Below are positions 24,693 to 36,990 of a stretch of DNA of 64,000 nucleotides, in pieces (the stretch's first letter is position 1; every line of letters begins with the position of its first letter). The translations under genes and the position numbers were made by a program. This DNA comes from Thamnaconus septentrionalis (Eukaryota > Chordata > Actinopteri > Tetraodontiformes > Monacanthidae), in contig CM020505.1 of the NCBI GenBank assembly GCA_009823395.1, positions 3,910,129 to 3,974,128 on the forward strand. Reading direction: 5' to 3'. The notes beneath the pieces were generated by a model. That model was not told where the DNA came from. It saw nothing but the letters and a program-made list of their open reading frames with translations, and searched no databases.

Positions 24693-25170
24693 AAACAACC
24701 AACAGTTCAGCAATAAACCAATGATAATGATATAAACAAATAATAATAATGATGCTTCTGATTTCTATCATACTTTTTTCCCAGGTACTCAAACCATATG
24801 GTGGTCAGCTACATGTGCAGCCACAGCTTCCATGGGATTCAGATGCAGAATACCTTTTCATTTATGTATGAACTGACCGAAACGTGGCCGTCACCACCAA
24901 ACATTCACTCACATTCATAAGAGGCAAAGACGGTAAAGTGTCAGACAGAGACTGGCCCGGAGCGACGTCTGAACCATCAAACCTTTGGGTCGTGGGACGC
25001 TCCACCTTCTCAGCTAACAGTAGCAGTAGTAGTAGTAACATCCCCCGAGTGTTTCTGAAGCAGAAGCAGTTTACTAGCGTGAGCCACACAGGGGTGAGAA
25101 GCATGGTCGAAATGAAAACACACCAAGCTCTAAGCAAACAATATGGATAAAAGCTTTCAACGATTTCAAC

Positions 25171-25199
25171 GTAAAAACAAAACAAAACAAAACAAAACA
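25171..25199. repeat. AAAAC pentanucleotide repeat
   Basis: Five to six AAAAC units. Confidence 0.9.
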
Positions 25200-26097
25200 T
25201 GCCTTTCGTCGAGGTATGATTTTAGAATCGCTTTAATTTAATTTCAACCAGCCAGTGGATGCAGCTGTAGCTGCCCGTCGGTTCCTTTGCTGCTTCACTC
25301 CTCCCTTTTGCTCCTAAACAGGCTGTTATCAGGCACAAAAAGCAATTGAAGGGGGAATAAGGGCTGATATTTAAAACGCCTGACTCTTAAATCAATGGCA
25401 AAATGTGTGCTCGCTGACAAATAAGCGCCATTCCAGCTCAATACAAGCCCAAATGAATGGGCGATTTAGAGCAGCTCTGTCTGTAGCACAGCAAATAGAT
25501 CAGATTTGTGGGAGCGATGTGAGTGTTTTCCACGAGTTTGTAACCAGCTATCGCGCTGTGAACAAGACATTAGGTGGGGGGAAGTTTAAGAGCGCCGTCG
25601 TGAAATAACCTTCATCCTTCTCAATTTGCCACGAGAATGATATTCCGGTCACGGTGGTCATTAAAGTTGACTTGCTCCAGGTGGCGCTGACTCTGAGCTT
25701 CTCTGGGCCTCCTTTGTTCATCAAAGCTCATGCGTCAGTACGAATTGACCTCTGTTTCTTTGATTCTGGTAGATTAAAATGTATCGTAGTCTAAATAGTA
25801 AAAAGAAAAAGAAAATAAAGGTCCACTCAGATGGCAGCGTAATAACCACCAGGACATTACAGCGCTACACAGATTATTCATCTTTATATTGTTTCATTAA
25901 TTATTTTCTAATTACTATCAATGTCACCAGTTAAAAAAGTTAATTGTGGAGATTGTGAGGTATTGGATTTTATTTTGTAGGACAGATTTGAAGACGTCTT
26001 GAACCAGATGCAACCAAAGAATACAAAGAGACGTTGTCCCGAGAGTGGAGGCGCCGACAACAGCGACAGGATATCAGTGAGCTGAGGTGTTTTCTAT

Positions 26098-26116
26098 CAT
26101 TAATGATTCATTAATG
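26098..26116. promoter_or_regulatory. Paired CATTAATG palindromes
   Basis: The self-complementary octamer CATTAATG occurs twice, separated by ATT, so the 19 bp can be read as a direct or inverted pair. ATTA/TAAT is the core recognised by many homeodomain proteins, so a dimer site is possible, but this is inference only. Confidence 0.3.
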
Positions 26117-27120
26117 AACCGGCGTTGACCCATTCACCGCCTTTCTTCTAATTAAAAACATATGATTGATGCACAGCCGTCTCGTCTCGCCAGCTAATTC
26201 TGCACTAAGCTGTCAGGTCCTGACAGGGTGTTGCCATTAGACCGTTACCCGTGGGAATATCACACCGCAGCACCGCAACACTGAAACGTCTTCAGTGTTG
26301 AACGCTTTTGTTCATTAGTTAGTTTGTTTGTTATTCTTTACAGCATGTTCAACCGTGTCTGCTGTCTTGTCAGCTTGCATTGAAATAAACAGTTTAGAGC
26401 GTGTTTATATCTACATTAAATCCTTTTCTCAAATTAAGACGGATCGCAGTTCATCAAGTGTCCGTCCCTGCTTTAGAGAACAGCTCCTCTACAGCAAATC
26501 AACTTCTTCAAGGGTAATCAGAAGTACACTTGAGTGATCAGGGCACTGAACGCAGACATCCATCAGGTTCAAATATCCAGCGGAGCGAATCAAACGCGGT
26601 TGCATTTTCCTCCTCCGTCCTCCTGTTGCTTGAGACGCTGAAGCAGAGCAGGATGAGAGTCTCCTCGGTGATGACCTGTGGAATGGGATGAAACATGTAG
26701 GAACAGCCCATACACACAAGGTGCGTGACAAAAACCGCATTACCTCCACGAGATGTAAGCGATACCAGTTCCAAGCGTGGCCCTGCTTGTGCGCGCCTGT
26801 GCCAGAATAAAGCCGGCGAATGATATAAATGTTTCAGTTACATTCCAGACTGCATTGATTATTAAACATGTCCTTGCGGGCATAGTTCACTTTGATGTGG
26901 GGCTGCTGGTGCATACAATGCATTTGTGGGGAAAATAATTGAAACAGGCACTCGCATGTGCGGCCAAACTCTTCCGTTTCTCTGCACATGAATGAGCACA
27001 GAAACACAAATTTGCCGCTGTCTTCACGAGGCCCCTTTACCTTTTTCCCTCTTTGTCTGGAACGTGTTGGACAACAAACACAAGCCTTTGAGTTCTGATC
27101 TGAGATGAGGACATTCTCCT

Positions 27121-27148
27121 ACACACACACACACACACACACACACAC
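27121..27148. repeat. CA dinucleotide microsatellite
   Basis: Fourteen pure units. Confidence 0.95.
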
Positions 27149-29762
27149 GTAACGTGCTGTAATGTCATGATTCACCTCTACATTGTTTCTGCCCACGTAT
27201 CCCCACGCAGTCACACCTAACAAGCCAAAGAGAAGAACGCAGAGTTTCAGCCAACTCACTTTTTGTTATTGTTTCAGTCCTCAAGCCTACTTTCCTTCCT
27301 CCACAAATCTAAAGATGGAAACTTTAAAGTGAGTGACAGTTCACTTAACACTCAAACCATCCCCATCGCCCATTTGCCCTACCTGCTGCAAGCGTTCCAA
27401 TGGAACTTGTTTTCCAGAGCCACACGAATCCACAACCCTACATGTCTAACACACCACAGTATTATTAGTACAGTAATTGTTTTTTTTTGTTTTGTTTTTT
27501 TTCCAAAAAGTAGCCATGAACCTCACAGCTTCAACCTCACAGCCTGGACACACTGTGTAGGGAGGGACATGTTCCGTTTTTCTTATTTTGTTTAGTTTGT
27601 TTCCTGTCTCATATTTGAGTACATGGCAACAATTTATCCTCACTGGGTGAAATTCTTTCCATGAAACGCAAGAAGGGTTTTATGTGAATTAGACAAGGTC
27701 ACCTGAGGCTCCATCGACACAGCGATGGGATGGGTGAAATTTCACTTGCTTCAAGCCCAGGAGGCTGTTATCGATAGTACCTGAATTCATACAAAAATGG
27801 GAAACAAGTTTTTAAAAATTAAATTGATCAATTTGTTTAACCTAGGGGGCTCAAGGTTGACTCCCTTTCTTTTGAAGCACAGAATAAAGAACGTTTAACC
27901 AGACAAGAAATATTAGATGTCGGTGAAGAAAGAGTTTGCTGAAGCTTGGGTCGAGAGTGCAAATGCTCTTTGGAGGAATCATAGCTTGTCGAGTGTAAAC
28001 TGTTTTGTGTGGATCTTCAACTGCGATTAGAAAATAGGCTGCCACTGTCGAGGCATCTGTGGTGCAGCTGCAATGTGGAGCCAAAAAAAAACCTCTCACA
28101 AGCAGCCAAGGACTCTGATCGGTCAGCCCATGTTTCCGACGGCTGAAAACAAATCGGTCGGGATTCAAGAAGGATCTGCAAGGATTCAGACTTGTGTTCG
28201 AACAAATCCAGAAAAAAAGTCCAAACAAACGGCGACATAAGTGTGTGCGCAGCACAAGTGGCGTAGTGGCCGGCAGTGTGGCACAGCGAGAAGAGGAACA
28301 AGTTCAGTCGTGGCCCCGGCCTTTCTGTGTAAAGTCTCACTGCCCTTCCTGTGCCTGCATGGCTTCAGGCGAGAATGTGACTGCTTGTTTTGTCTTAGCA
28401 AAGTAGCAGCTTGTGCCTTTGCTACCCGATCGCTGGGATCAGCTCCCAGCTAACACACGGCGGAAAAACGGACTAAAAAATCTCAACCACTGTTGGGTCA
28501 GCTGAGAAAAAGCAGCGTCGCAACCGAAACATGAAACCATCATACGATTCTTAACACTGCGCTTCTGCTGATACGGCATTGAAGTTAAAAGTCACAAAAT
28601 AAGAAGTTAGATAAGAGAAAGAGAGAGAACTAAAACAGGACATCTGCTAGGGAGGACGCGCGAAAGCAGGATGTAAAGGAATCAATGCTGAGCGGCTATA
28701 TTTGCTGTGGTCCAATTAGAGGGGAAGACTGGAGCACACTAATGATGACATTTCCTCACACCGAGCCACTGATTTGTTATCGGGCCGTCTGTACGTGTGT
28801 GTGAAGGTATGTCAAAATGTCAAAAAAGAGACGTGAACGTATGCGTGTAAAAAAAAAAATTTTTTTTTTTTTTCTTGGTTTTTGCGTCTAATACAAAAAA
28901 AAAAAAAAATTTGAACTGTAGGCTCAGATCAAAAATATCAAATGGAGCAACAGGTGGACGGGACTAAATTTGATTTTACTATTTAATTGGGCATTTTGAT
29001 AATGAGCGTTCACAAATTTTACTCAACGTTAGCTTGTTTGCCATCCCGATCTGTCTGGACCGCGATCCATCACAACCAATCTGTCAGCAATGGACAGCTA
29101 TATTTTGTTCAGAGGAACAAAATGTCTCTCTCTGAAGGAGGAAGACATGACAACTGAGAAGATCGGCAGGATCTTCTTACGCCCTGCAAGAAGTTTCAGC
29201 GTGTGTATAGCGGTGTTGACTAAATCCTCAATCAAATTAGTGTGTGCTTCCAGCACTGCCGTGGCAGCATACTATATTACCAAAACTCCCAGGCGTAGAG
29301 AATGAAATATGAATTGAAATATGAATATTACGATCAAAAATAATTTGCCAATTATGCACTTGTTTTGCTGTTGCAGTCACAAAAAAACTCAAGTAAAAGC
29401 CAGCTTGTGTCAGTTGAATTGCCATGAAAACAATTAGAGGCAATATATGCAGTACACATTTATCACAACACTCTCTTTGTCCAAGGTGTCGGCTCAGAGA
29501 GCGGAGCGCTCTACATAATTACACTGGTACAGTTTGTCAATAATAATCAACTGTTTTTGTTTTGGCCGATGATCTCATCCTATTGGGGGTCTTGCTGTTT
29601 GCTCAGAGGATCCTGCTGTTTTTCTTCTCCTGTCCGCTGCTAATCCCCTGATGCACATCCTCAGCATGTTGCACTGCCGTCCCGTCCCTCCGGCCTCTTG
29701 GGCCACAGCCGAATCTGAATTTGGATCTGAGACAGTTTTACACACATTTGATGACATTCAGT
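27149..29762. other. Non-coding stretch
   Basis: Open frames at 27851-28255 (-, 134 codons) and 28017-28340 (-) carry no recognisable domain. Homopolymer runs: T at 27481-27502, a long A then T tract at 28849-28874, and A at 28896-28910. Confidence 0.5.
28849..28910. repeat. Opposed A and T homopolymer tracts
   Basis: About 10 A followed directly by about 16 T, then 21 bases later a run of 15 A. The tracts can pair with each other and are a likely assembly or replication trouble spot. Confidence 0.8.
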
Positions 29763-30292
29763 AGCTGTGTTTCCATTTCCCCTAGAAATGCAAAACCTAA
29801 ATATCACAATAAAAAAAACTGCTCATGGTAATACCTAAACTTCGAAAAACCTCTCAAATATTGCTAAAAGGTGTTGCCGCTCTCATGAGGTGTTTTTTTT
29901 TCTCAGATGTATCAATATAGACGTATCGATCAGACGTATATTGCAAAGGGTTCATGGAAACACTCTTTTTTGCATTTACACGTCACAAGATGTGAATTAT
30001 GGGGTCATGTGACCAGTTCACTGCAAGTGAAAATGGCGCGTTATGTTGAGGACAGAGGAGGAGACATAAATAATAATAATAATAATAATAATAAATAATC
30101 AAAGAGAAAAATATCACAACACCATTCTTGACAGCAAACGTAAACAAACAAAAGCAAACATAATTCCCAGAGAATTACGGCTTATGCGGTTCACACCATT
30201 CAATGGAAACACCTGCAAATCGCAATCATACTTTGTCGAAATTTTAGAAATATCGTTTTTATTTTGCATAAAACTGTAATGGAAACGCAGCT
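29763..30292. mobile_element. Inverted-repeat DNA element with GTTTCCATT termini
   Basis: The left end AGCTGTGTTTCCATT and the right end AATGGAAACGCAGCT are inverted repeats with one mismatch in 15. Further TGGAAACAC blocks occur inside at about 29954 and 30204. The 530-bp body is non-coding and contains an AAT microsatellite. I recognise the GCGTTTCCATTA-style terminus from a non-autonomous transposon family common in fish, but cannot name the superfamily. Confidence 0.65.
30068..30098. repeat. AAT trinucleotide microsatellite
   Basis: About nine AAT units within the inverted-repeat element; it encodes an asparagine run in one frame. Confidence 0.9.
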
Positions 30293-31109
30293 TCTTAGGT
30301 CAAAAAAGCACAGAGGTTTCTCTTAGGTGAAGCACTTATATGTGTTTGTACTGTACATCTAACCTCAGCAGAACAAAGAAACACGCGTGCACGGTCTGGT
30401 GCAGCTCGAAACACATCTGATAGAATTTTTGGTTAAAAAAATTGTTGAAATTTAGTATTTAAGCATCTGCCATATTTTGTTAACAAAATTTTAACCACAA
30501 ATTGAAAACTGATTTTCAACAGTTGTTTGTAAATACCATTGTGTGCTATTGTTCAGAGCGTCGGGTCATACAGAAGACTGTCCTGCCACCACTTAAACCC
30601 CCCGAGAATTATCTCCCTCCATCTCCCGTATCTGCAGGTGCCTCCAGTGTCCACACGCCGATCCATAATTTCAGGCCTGCGGCTCTAGTAATCTCTGCCC
30701 CTCCTCTCTTACCTCACTCTTTATCCTGATATTCCTCATAGCCTTTGCTCATTTCCTCAGCCCCGTCCTCATTTCTCCGCCCAGCTCCGGTGAACCATTG
30801 TCCTTGCCCAGCTCATTGACGGCGCCACTAAATCACATCAGATTCCTCCCCGCGCTCAGCATTGGCTTCCCTCGCTCTGTTATTGCTAGCTTTTTGCCCA
30901 CAAGCGTCTGGGTTCTGCATGGGTGTGTTTACGATTGTCCTCCTTCCACCGCGCACGCAGACACAAACCGGTTCGCATGCACACGCGCATCCCAGATTAT
31001 TCTCAGCATGCTGCAGAGGAGATAAATGGCTCCTCTGTTGCCTGGCCACAGGTTGGCAGAGCCTGTGGGGGAAAAAGATCAATTTGAGGGGCTGTGGGAT
31101 GAGGGACAG
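30293..31109. other. Non-coding stretch
   Basis: Pyrimidine-rich from 30590 to 30800. No exon or named repeat recognised. Confidence 0.5.
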
Positions 31110-31110
31110 G

Positions 31111-31171
<61 letters not shown>
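31110..31171. repeat. Compound GT/GA microsatellite
   Basis: Nine GT units pass directly into about 22 GA units. Confidence 0.95.
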
Positions 31172-31176
<5 letters not shown>

Positions 31177-31721
31177 GTGAGGGGAAGAAGTAACTGACAA
31201 ACTTATGGGCGACGTAAAATTGAATCTGGAGGATTTGGACTAGCCGGGCTATGTGGTGATTTCAAGGCTAGAAATAAATAGTGAAGAACAATATATTCGT
31301 ATGCTGTTGCAAAAGGAAGAGGGTTATAACAGAGTGTTTTCTTGGCAGCCAAAAACATATCTTGGAAATTGAGCTTTTGACAAATGCTGACTGCAGCTAT
31401 TTTGCAAAAGTGCAGATTCGTTACATAAATTAAAGATAAGTGAGCTTACCATAGATGGGATGGAAGCAACAATACATTCTGGCTGGAGCCAGATGCTTCA
31501 CAACAGGGCGTAGGTCTGACTGTGAGGGAATTACCTGCTGATGGTGCAACACCTGCAGAGAGACGGAGAAGTGATCATCGAAGACTTGTTAATGACAGTC
31601 TAAGAATTAGACAGTGTGCAGTAAATGGATAGATTAACACAAAATAAGCAGAAATAAATGATTGGACCAGATGAGAGTCAGCCTTCTGGGGAGTTGAGGG
31701 GGGATTTTAGCTAGCACTTGA
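31172..31721. other. Non-coding stretch
   Basis: Nothing recognised. It is the 5' flank of the longest open frame and shows no obvious TATA box or CpG cluster. Confidence 0.5.
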
Positions 31722-32303
31722 TTGCTGAGTCATGAATTGAGTAGAACGACAGAAACTCAGAGAATTCCAGAGCACCAACAGTGCAGAGTAGAAGTGTCAT
31801 TTTACCATATGTACTTTTCATCAGAATACTGTCGTGATTGTGGGATTGCGCACACACCAGCATACCCTTGTTTCCAGTCTAGAATTCAGTTTTATTTTGT
31901 TGACACATATAGCTCCTCCTGTTGTGTTTGTATCTACCGCAACTTTGGGAACCTGGTCCCAGGAAACATATGTGAACTCTGGATTGTAAACTCTAGGTCT
32001 GAAAAAATATTGACCCTAGAATCTAAGAACACTGGGGTCTGGGATGATAGATCCTTGCATGGTCACGGTCTGAGTATTTACCATGTTAATCTCAGAATAC
32101 AGTTTTTACCCTCATGCAAAACTTCTGAAACTGGATTTCCTAAATATTATTTGAATCATTTACCAAATGATGAAAATGTTAGACCCTTTACTACTTTTAC
32201 TGAATTTACACGAGAGCTTCTTGGAATACTAGACTACTTTAAAAATCATCATGATTTTGAAAACTGCTCGAACGAAAGCCTCATCTCTGTCCAACATGGA
32301 TAA
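31722..32303 (+). other. Unexplained 193-codon open frame
   Basis: This is the longest open frame in the window and, unlike the other long frames, it is not built on low-complexity DNA. I do not recognise the product. It is rich in Cys, His, Tyr and Ser, with a Cys cluster near residues 69-71 (SSCCVC) and a more acidic, Asn-rich C-terminal third. There is no signal peptide at the start, no transmembrane run and no zinc-finger spacing that I can name. The start at 31722 is simply the first ATG. A rough chance estimate for such a length in 64 kb is about one in ten, so it could be random, an old transposon fragment or a lineage-specific exon. A second open frame, 32251-32472, overlaps its end in another phase. 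Confidence 0.25.
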
Positions 32304-33351
32304 TATAAGGTTGAGCGTAGAGGTTCAGCAGCGTAGGGCACATGATGAGGTGGTAGTAAGAAACTGCACCATGGACCAACAACAACCTGGTCTGTCATGC
32401 AGCATTTGTAACTATTCTGGTGATGCGAACAGCATCTCCTTCCATGCCTGCTGCACCCCAAGGAGCTGTTAATGGCCGCATCAGGCTCCTGTGGAGTTGA
32501 AGGAACTACAATTGAATATACTATTTAATGCAAGAGCAGTGGAGACGATGATTTGAGTCAAAGGTGGAGTTGCTGGTGAAAATGCAGCCTTTAGGAGAGG
32601 TAGAAAGGTATAGAAGTCGTAAGATTGTCAACTGATTTGTAATTAAATAAATCAGGTTTTCATAGCTTTAAATTTTTAGCGCTCCTAAATATCAGCCCTA
32701 AAACTTACTGCAGCATATGAGCTTGGCTGGTAGATATAAAATGTCCTAGAACTGAAGAGTTATCTGCATTTTATAAGTGAAACTGCTTGTTTTGCTTCCC
32801 TCCAAGGGCGCCCGTTCCCAGGCGAACCTTTGTTTATGCCTAAAGGAAGTCTGTTAAACACGGCAGCATCAAAAGGCACATTTGAATCTATATCAGTCGT
32901 TTAATTTTTCATCGTCTACTAATGACTAATTCAGTTTGTAACTGTTTATTTCACTGGGACTCTCACTAATGCCAATTACTACTTAACGCTTGTGCAAATT
33001 TCCACTCAAAAGTACCAAAAGTGAAGCCCAAGTTTGAGAGATATTAGAATTCATTTTTTTAGTGGTTAAGTCTTAAAGAAATTATTATTTTATTGTTTTG
33101 TTTTGTTTTGCTTTGTTAATCCCCAGACACCAGTTCAATGTAAAGGAAACACATTATCTATTTTTCTATCATATTTATCTCTACCAATGCATTTTTATTT
33201 GAGCACGGGGTGGGAATAAAATTCCAGGCTGAAAACTCTTTTACTAGTATTTAATGCATTTATTTCAACATGCAGGCAACACACGCTATTTTTGACATCA
33301 AGTACCCAAAGGCCCAATGTGTCGTGTGTATAAAGTGATCCCTTCTTGAGT
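32304..33351. other. Non-coding stretch
   Basis: AT-rich. TTTTG repeats lie at 33092-33113. No gene or named repeat. Confidence 0.5.

Positions 33352-33405
<54 letters not shown>
33352..33405. repeat. CA dinucleotide microsatellite
   Basis: About 26 CA units, ending at CGCAGCC. Confidence 0.95.
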
Positions 33406-33408
<3 letters not shown>

Positions 33409-33454
33409 GCCACATCAGTTGATAGGAAGTGCAATTTCTTGTCACCGAAAACAG

Positions 33455-33760
33455 ATAACCAACCAATCACATGGCTTCAGCTCAACACATTAAGACTTGT
33501 TGACGAAGTGAAGATGACTGACTTAAAGTTCAAGGCCAGCACCGTGGGGAAGAGCCATGTGGGTTTGAATTGAACAAACTGCTGATCTACTGGGCTTTTC
33601 ACACTGGCACAACCATCTCTGGGGATGTCAGAGGTCAGAATGGGTCGACTGGTTGGAGATCATAGAACGGCAGCAGTAACTCAAATAACCAGCAGTTCCA
33701 ACCAAGTTCTGCAAAATAGCATCACAGGACACAGAACACCTTGATGTAGCGGGGGCAGAG
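33455..33760 (+). pseudogene. Tc1-like transposase relic with internal deletion
   Basis: The left part AACCAACCAATCACATGGCT matches the 5' flank of the fish Tc1-like gene. ACTGCTGATCTACTGGGCTT encodes TADLLGFSH, a piece of the helix-turn-helix DNA-binding region. GATGTCAGAGGTCAGAATGG and CAGTAACTCAAATAACCAGC match sites further along the gene. The two halves are joined with about 100 bp missing, and stops and frameshifts follow. Same family as 5858 and 23370. No terminal repeat is seen because the CA array replaces the left end. Confidence 0.65.
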
Positions 33761-36534
33761 AAAGTATATGCTTTTTTTTGAGAGAAACTAAAAAAGGAGG
33801 TGGTCTTATTCACCACCACGTAGTTGCAGCAGTCCAGAACATGGATCTGCTCGAGGTTTTATGATTTCCCTTGACACTCAGGCAAGAGAGATGTGTGATC
33901 ACATGCCAGGGATTAACAAGGACATTGTTTGCGAAAATGCCTTCTTACCATTACATGCTGGTAAATCTCACAAACTGCTCCTTAAACACCCGTGTCCAGA
34001 ATGTCCAGTTGTGATGGATACTCTAAAAGTTCAAGATATATCGCTTGGCCCTTTGGGGTCATGAAAAATTTCTTCCATCTAGAAGGCATCAGCAAGTGAA
34101 TTATAATAAATAAAAGCGGGCATCAGAGATGGAAGGATGTGGCTGAAGTGTTATTAATATTCTGCTGGAGTGTTCCAATGTCTGCAAGGAAGCCATACTC
34201 TCTCTCCCTCTCACCAACTGTCTGTTCACTTAATTGGAGCTGGGAGTCTAGGACCACTTCTCTGACCGCCGCACGCACCCCTGGGAGCCGCGGAGGTGTA
34301 GCAGCCGAGGAACAAGTGTGGATGTGCGCGTGTGTGTGTGTGTGTGAGAGAGAGAGTGAGAGATGGATAAAGTGAAATAGGAAGAGTGGGATTGGAAAGT
34401 TACAGTTAAAACAGCTATTAAGTAGAACATGAGCAATAATAATAAGCAAACTCTTAAAGAATGAAAGCAGTCTCCCAATTACTGTGCACTTGAGCAGCAG
34501 CCACAGTGGTTGATCTATTGTCTCATTATATGGCACACCTTATTCCTTCATGTCAGGTTAATCGATTTAATTGAACATTATGTTTACACAACAGCGGTGT
34601 TTACAATACAGCATGTTTTGCATATTAATTGCATACATTAAAAAAACATTTCTAATTAAAGATGAATTTTGCAAGCCCTCGTTGCAGGCATCACTTACGT
34701 GCAACAGTCATTTTTCACAATTTCTTTCATATGAAAAGCTCACTGACTAGAATAGTCTCTCCACGCAAAGCAAAGCCTCTTCGTTGCAAGAGTCACTGAC
34801 TGATGCTCTGATGCAGCCGCTAAATGAACTTGCCATTTCTACAATAATGCAATGCAGCTCACAAAAACATCAGGCTGCGTTCCACGCAGGCTGGATTAAA
34901 TTACACCCAACGCAACTGGAACAAATGAATGATAACGTTGTGCCACAGAGCAATGAGCAATCTCGGCGCACATCTGTGGATGAACGAGTGAGTGTCACAG
35001 TCGCCGCACAGCCTTGATTGGCTCTCTGTCTGTCTCTTCCCATGTGCGCACTCTGCTCTGATTAAGACGAGACCACAGCTCAGGCATGAACCAAAGTCTT
35101 TCTCTCTGTCTTTCTGCGTTCAAGCTTAAGATACTGTGGTTCAGACGGACTGAGTCACATTTTCAGGTGACAGAAAGCTGAGAAGAAAGACGTAGAGAGG
35201 CACATAAAGCAATGACGGATCTACATGGTTCTTCTGTTGTGCCCATTGACATAAGAAACGACTTAAAGACCTCAAACAAAATACATTGTCGATTCAAACA
35301 CAGCTTGCCTTAACAGGATGTAGTTCGTCTACATATATTTCTCTCGGCAAAACTCAGTTGGCTTCAGTTGGTTTAGCAAGTTTTACAAACGTTCTTCTCT
35401 GTCTGCGTTGTGACTTTGAACTGTGAGCTACACGGCTCGACACTGCCCCTACAGTTTCCAAGGATACTGCAATGTTTAGTCCACATTTGTATAAGGAAAA
35501 TATCTCACGCAAGAAAATATATACAGTATGTTTAAACACATGCAGTATATATTCTTCAGAGCAAAAGCAAACAAGCCTTTTCAGGATGGGAACATATGTC
35601 AGGTGTCTTTACAGCCCAGCTTGTAGCAAAGAAACGCCTCTCCCTCTTTCGCTGGATGCGGCAAAAAGCCTCTGCCATCATCCTCAGGCCTCCTTCAGAA
35701 GAAAAAAAAAAATGAAGTGAGATGCAGCCCCGAGGCAACACCACTCTAGTCTGTCACCCTGTCACCTGCACCAGCCATCCCTCAACAGGAAACCTCTTTC
35801 ACTGTTCCACCCACCCAACAATCAGTGGCTTTTATTCTTTCTAGTGTGACCCTCCTCTCAACATGGCTGTCATTTCCCCTTGTTTTTATTTGTTCATCCC
35901 TCACACACGTCGTTATGTTTTCATCGTTGAAATGGCTTAGGAAATAAAATGTTACAAGTTTGCAGCTCTGACTCTCTTGAATTGCTGGAGAGTCATTCCG
36001 ACTTTTGACAGATTTTTCCAAGTAAGGTCAATGTTCTTGTATTCGCAGGATTTATAACAACATGGATATTGAGTCGCAAACACAGCACGTCTTGTTGCAC
36101 GTGCAAGACTTATCAAGTAGGTGGCAGATGAGAAAATGTCACTTTTTGTAAAATGCAGACTCAGCGTCGCAGACAGTTGGTGACCATAAACAAAACCGCC
36201 GTTGCATAACAAACCCTCCGAGTTCAGGGAGCAGGAACTCATCAGGTCTCTCTTCTCTTCTGACCACAAGCCAGAAACTTAACCGCATCATTATTCTTAA
36301 ATAAACCCTGCTTTGATCAACAGACCGTGATATTTGAGTCGTTCAAACCGCAACCACTGTTTCTCCAGCCTTGGATAGGAACACACTTTAATGCTGTGCT
36401 AAAAGGAACTACTAGGATTAACCAACTTACTTTAACCCACACAAGCAGAATCATTACCATGTGATTACCATGTGAACCTCAGCATTGGTGGTCAGCCAGA
36501 TTTTCTATCCCAATATCTATTGAAAGATTGATTT
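33761..36534. other. Non-coding stretch
   Basis: Contains a GT/GA run at 34327-34362. Open frames at 34123-34536 (-, 137 codons) and 35952-36269 (-) have no domain; the first owes its TH and SLS runs to the repeat. A direct 12-bp duplication TTACCATGTGA occurs at 36455-36476. Confidence 0.5.
34327..34362. repeat. Compound GT/GA microsatellite, short
   Basis: About ten GT/GC units pass into six GA units. Confidence 0.85.
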
Positions 36535-36990
36535 CATCCATCTATCCTGTTTTTTACCATTTCTCCTGCACTCAGTGTCGTGGAGGAGAGCAGGAGCCTC
36601 TCACGGCTGTCTTTGGGCATAGGCGGGGTTACACCCTGTCACCAGTTTATGTCAGGGCCACGTAGAAATCAAATCAAACAACCATTCACACTTGCACTCA
36701 TGCTTACAGTCAATTTAAAGTTCCCAATTCACCTCCCATGCATGTTTTTGTTCTGTGGGATGAAGGCAGAACACCCGGAGAAAGAGAGAGAAATGGAAGC
36801 AGTCAGAGTGGCAGACAGGCAAGACTGAGTTACAAGGTGAACAGCAATGCTGTCATAATATAGATATAGATATCAGTAAATAGATAATTCAAATAAAGAA
36901 ATACAGAAGTACATGCATAAATTTAGACTAAAATGTACAGAAGTGGACTGCTTGGATGCAAACTCCACACAGAAAGGTCCAATGTCCTTT
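36535..36990 (+). mobile_element. Dispersed fish repeat, interrupted
   Basis: Starting at TTCATCCATCTATCCTG, the sequence carries in order the marks of a very common fish interspersed repeat: GTGTCGTGGAGGAGAGCAGG, GCATAGGCGGGGTTACACCC, CAACCATTCACACTTGCACT, CATGCATGTTTTTGTTCTGT, and CACCCGGAGAAAG. The next expected block, TGCAAACTCCACACAGAAAG, comes only after about 150 bp of unrelated AT-rich DNA (36800-36950). It is probably a LINE/SINE-type 3' region, but I am not sure of the class. Confidence 0.55.

Larger units (their letters stand above)
24693..27120. other. Non-coding stretch with candidate regulatory blocks
   Basis: Contains a short TAG/CAG run at 25018-25036 and an AAAAC repeat at 25171-25199. 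The blocks 25380-25610 and 26080-26180 are repeat-poor, rich in ATTA cores and keep CpGs. No coding exon is recognised. Confidence 0.5.
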
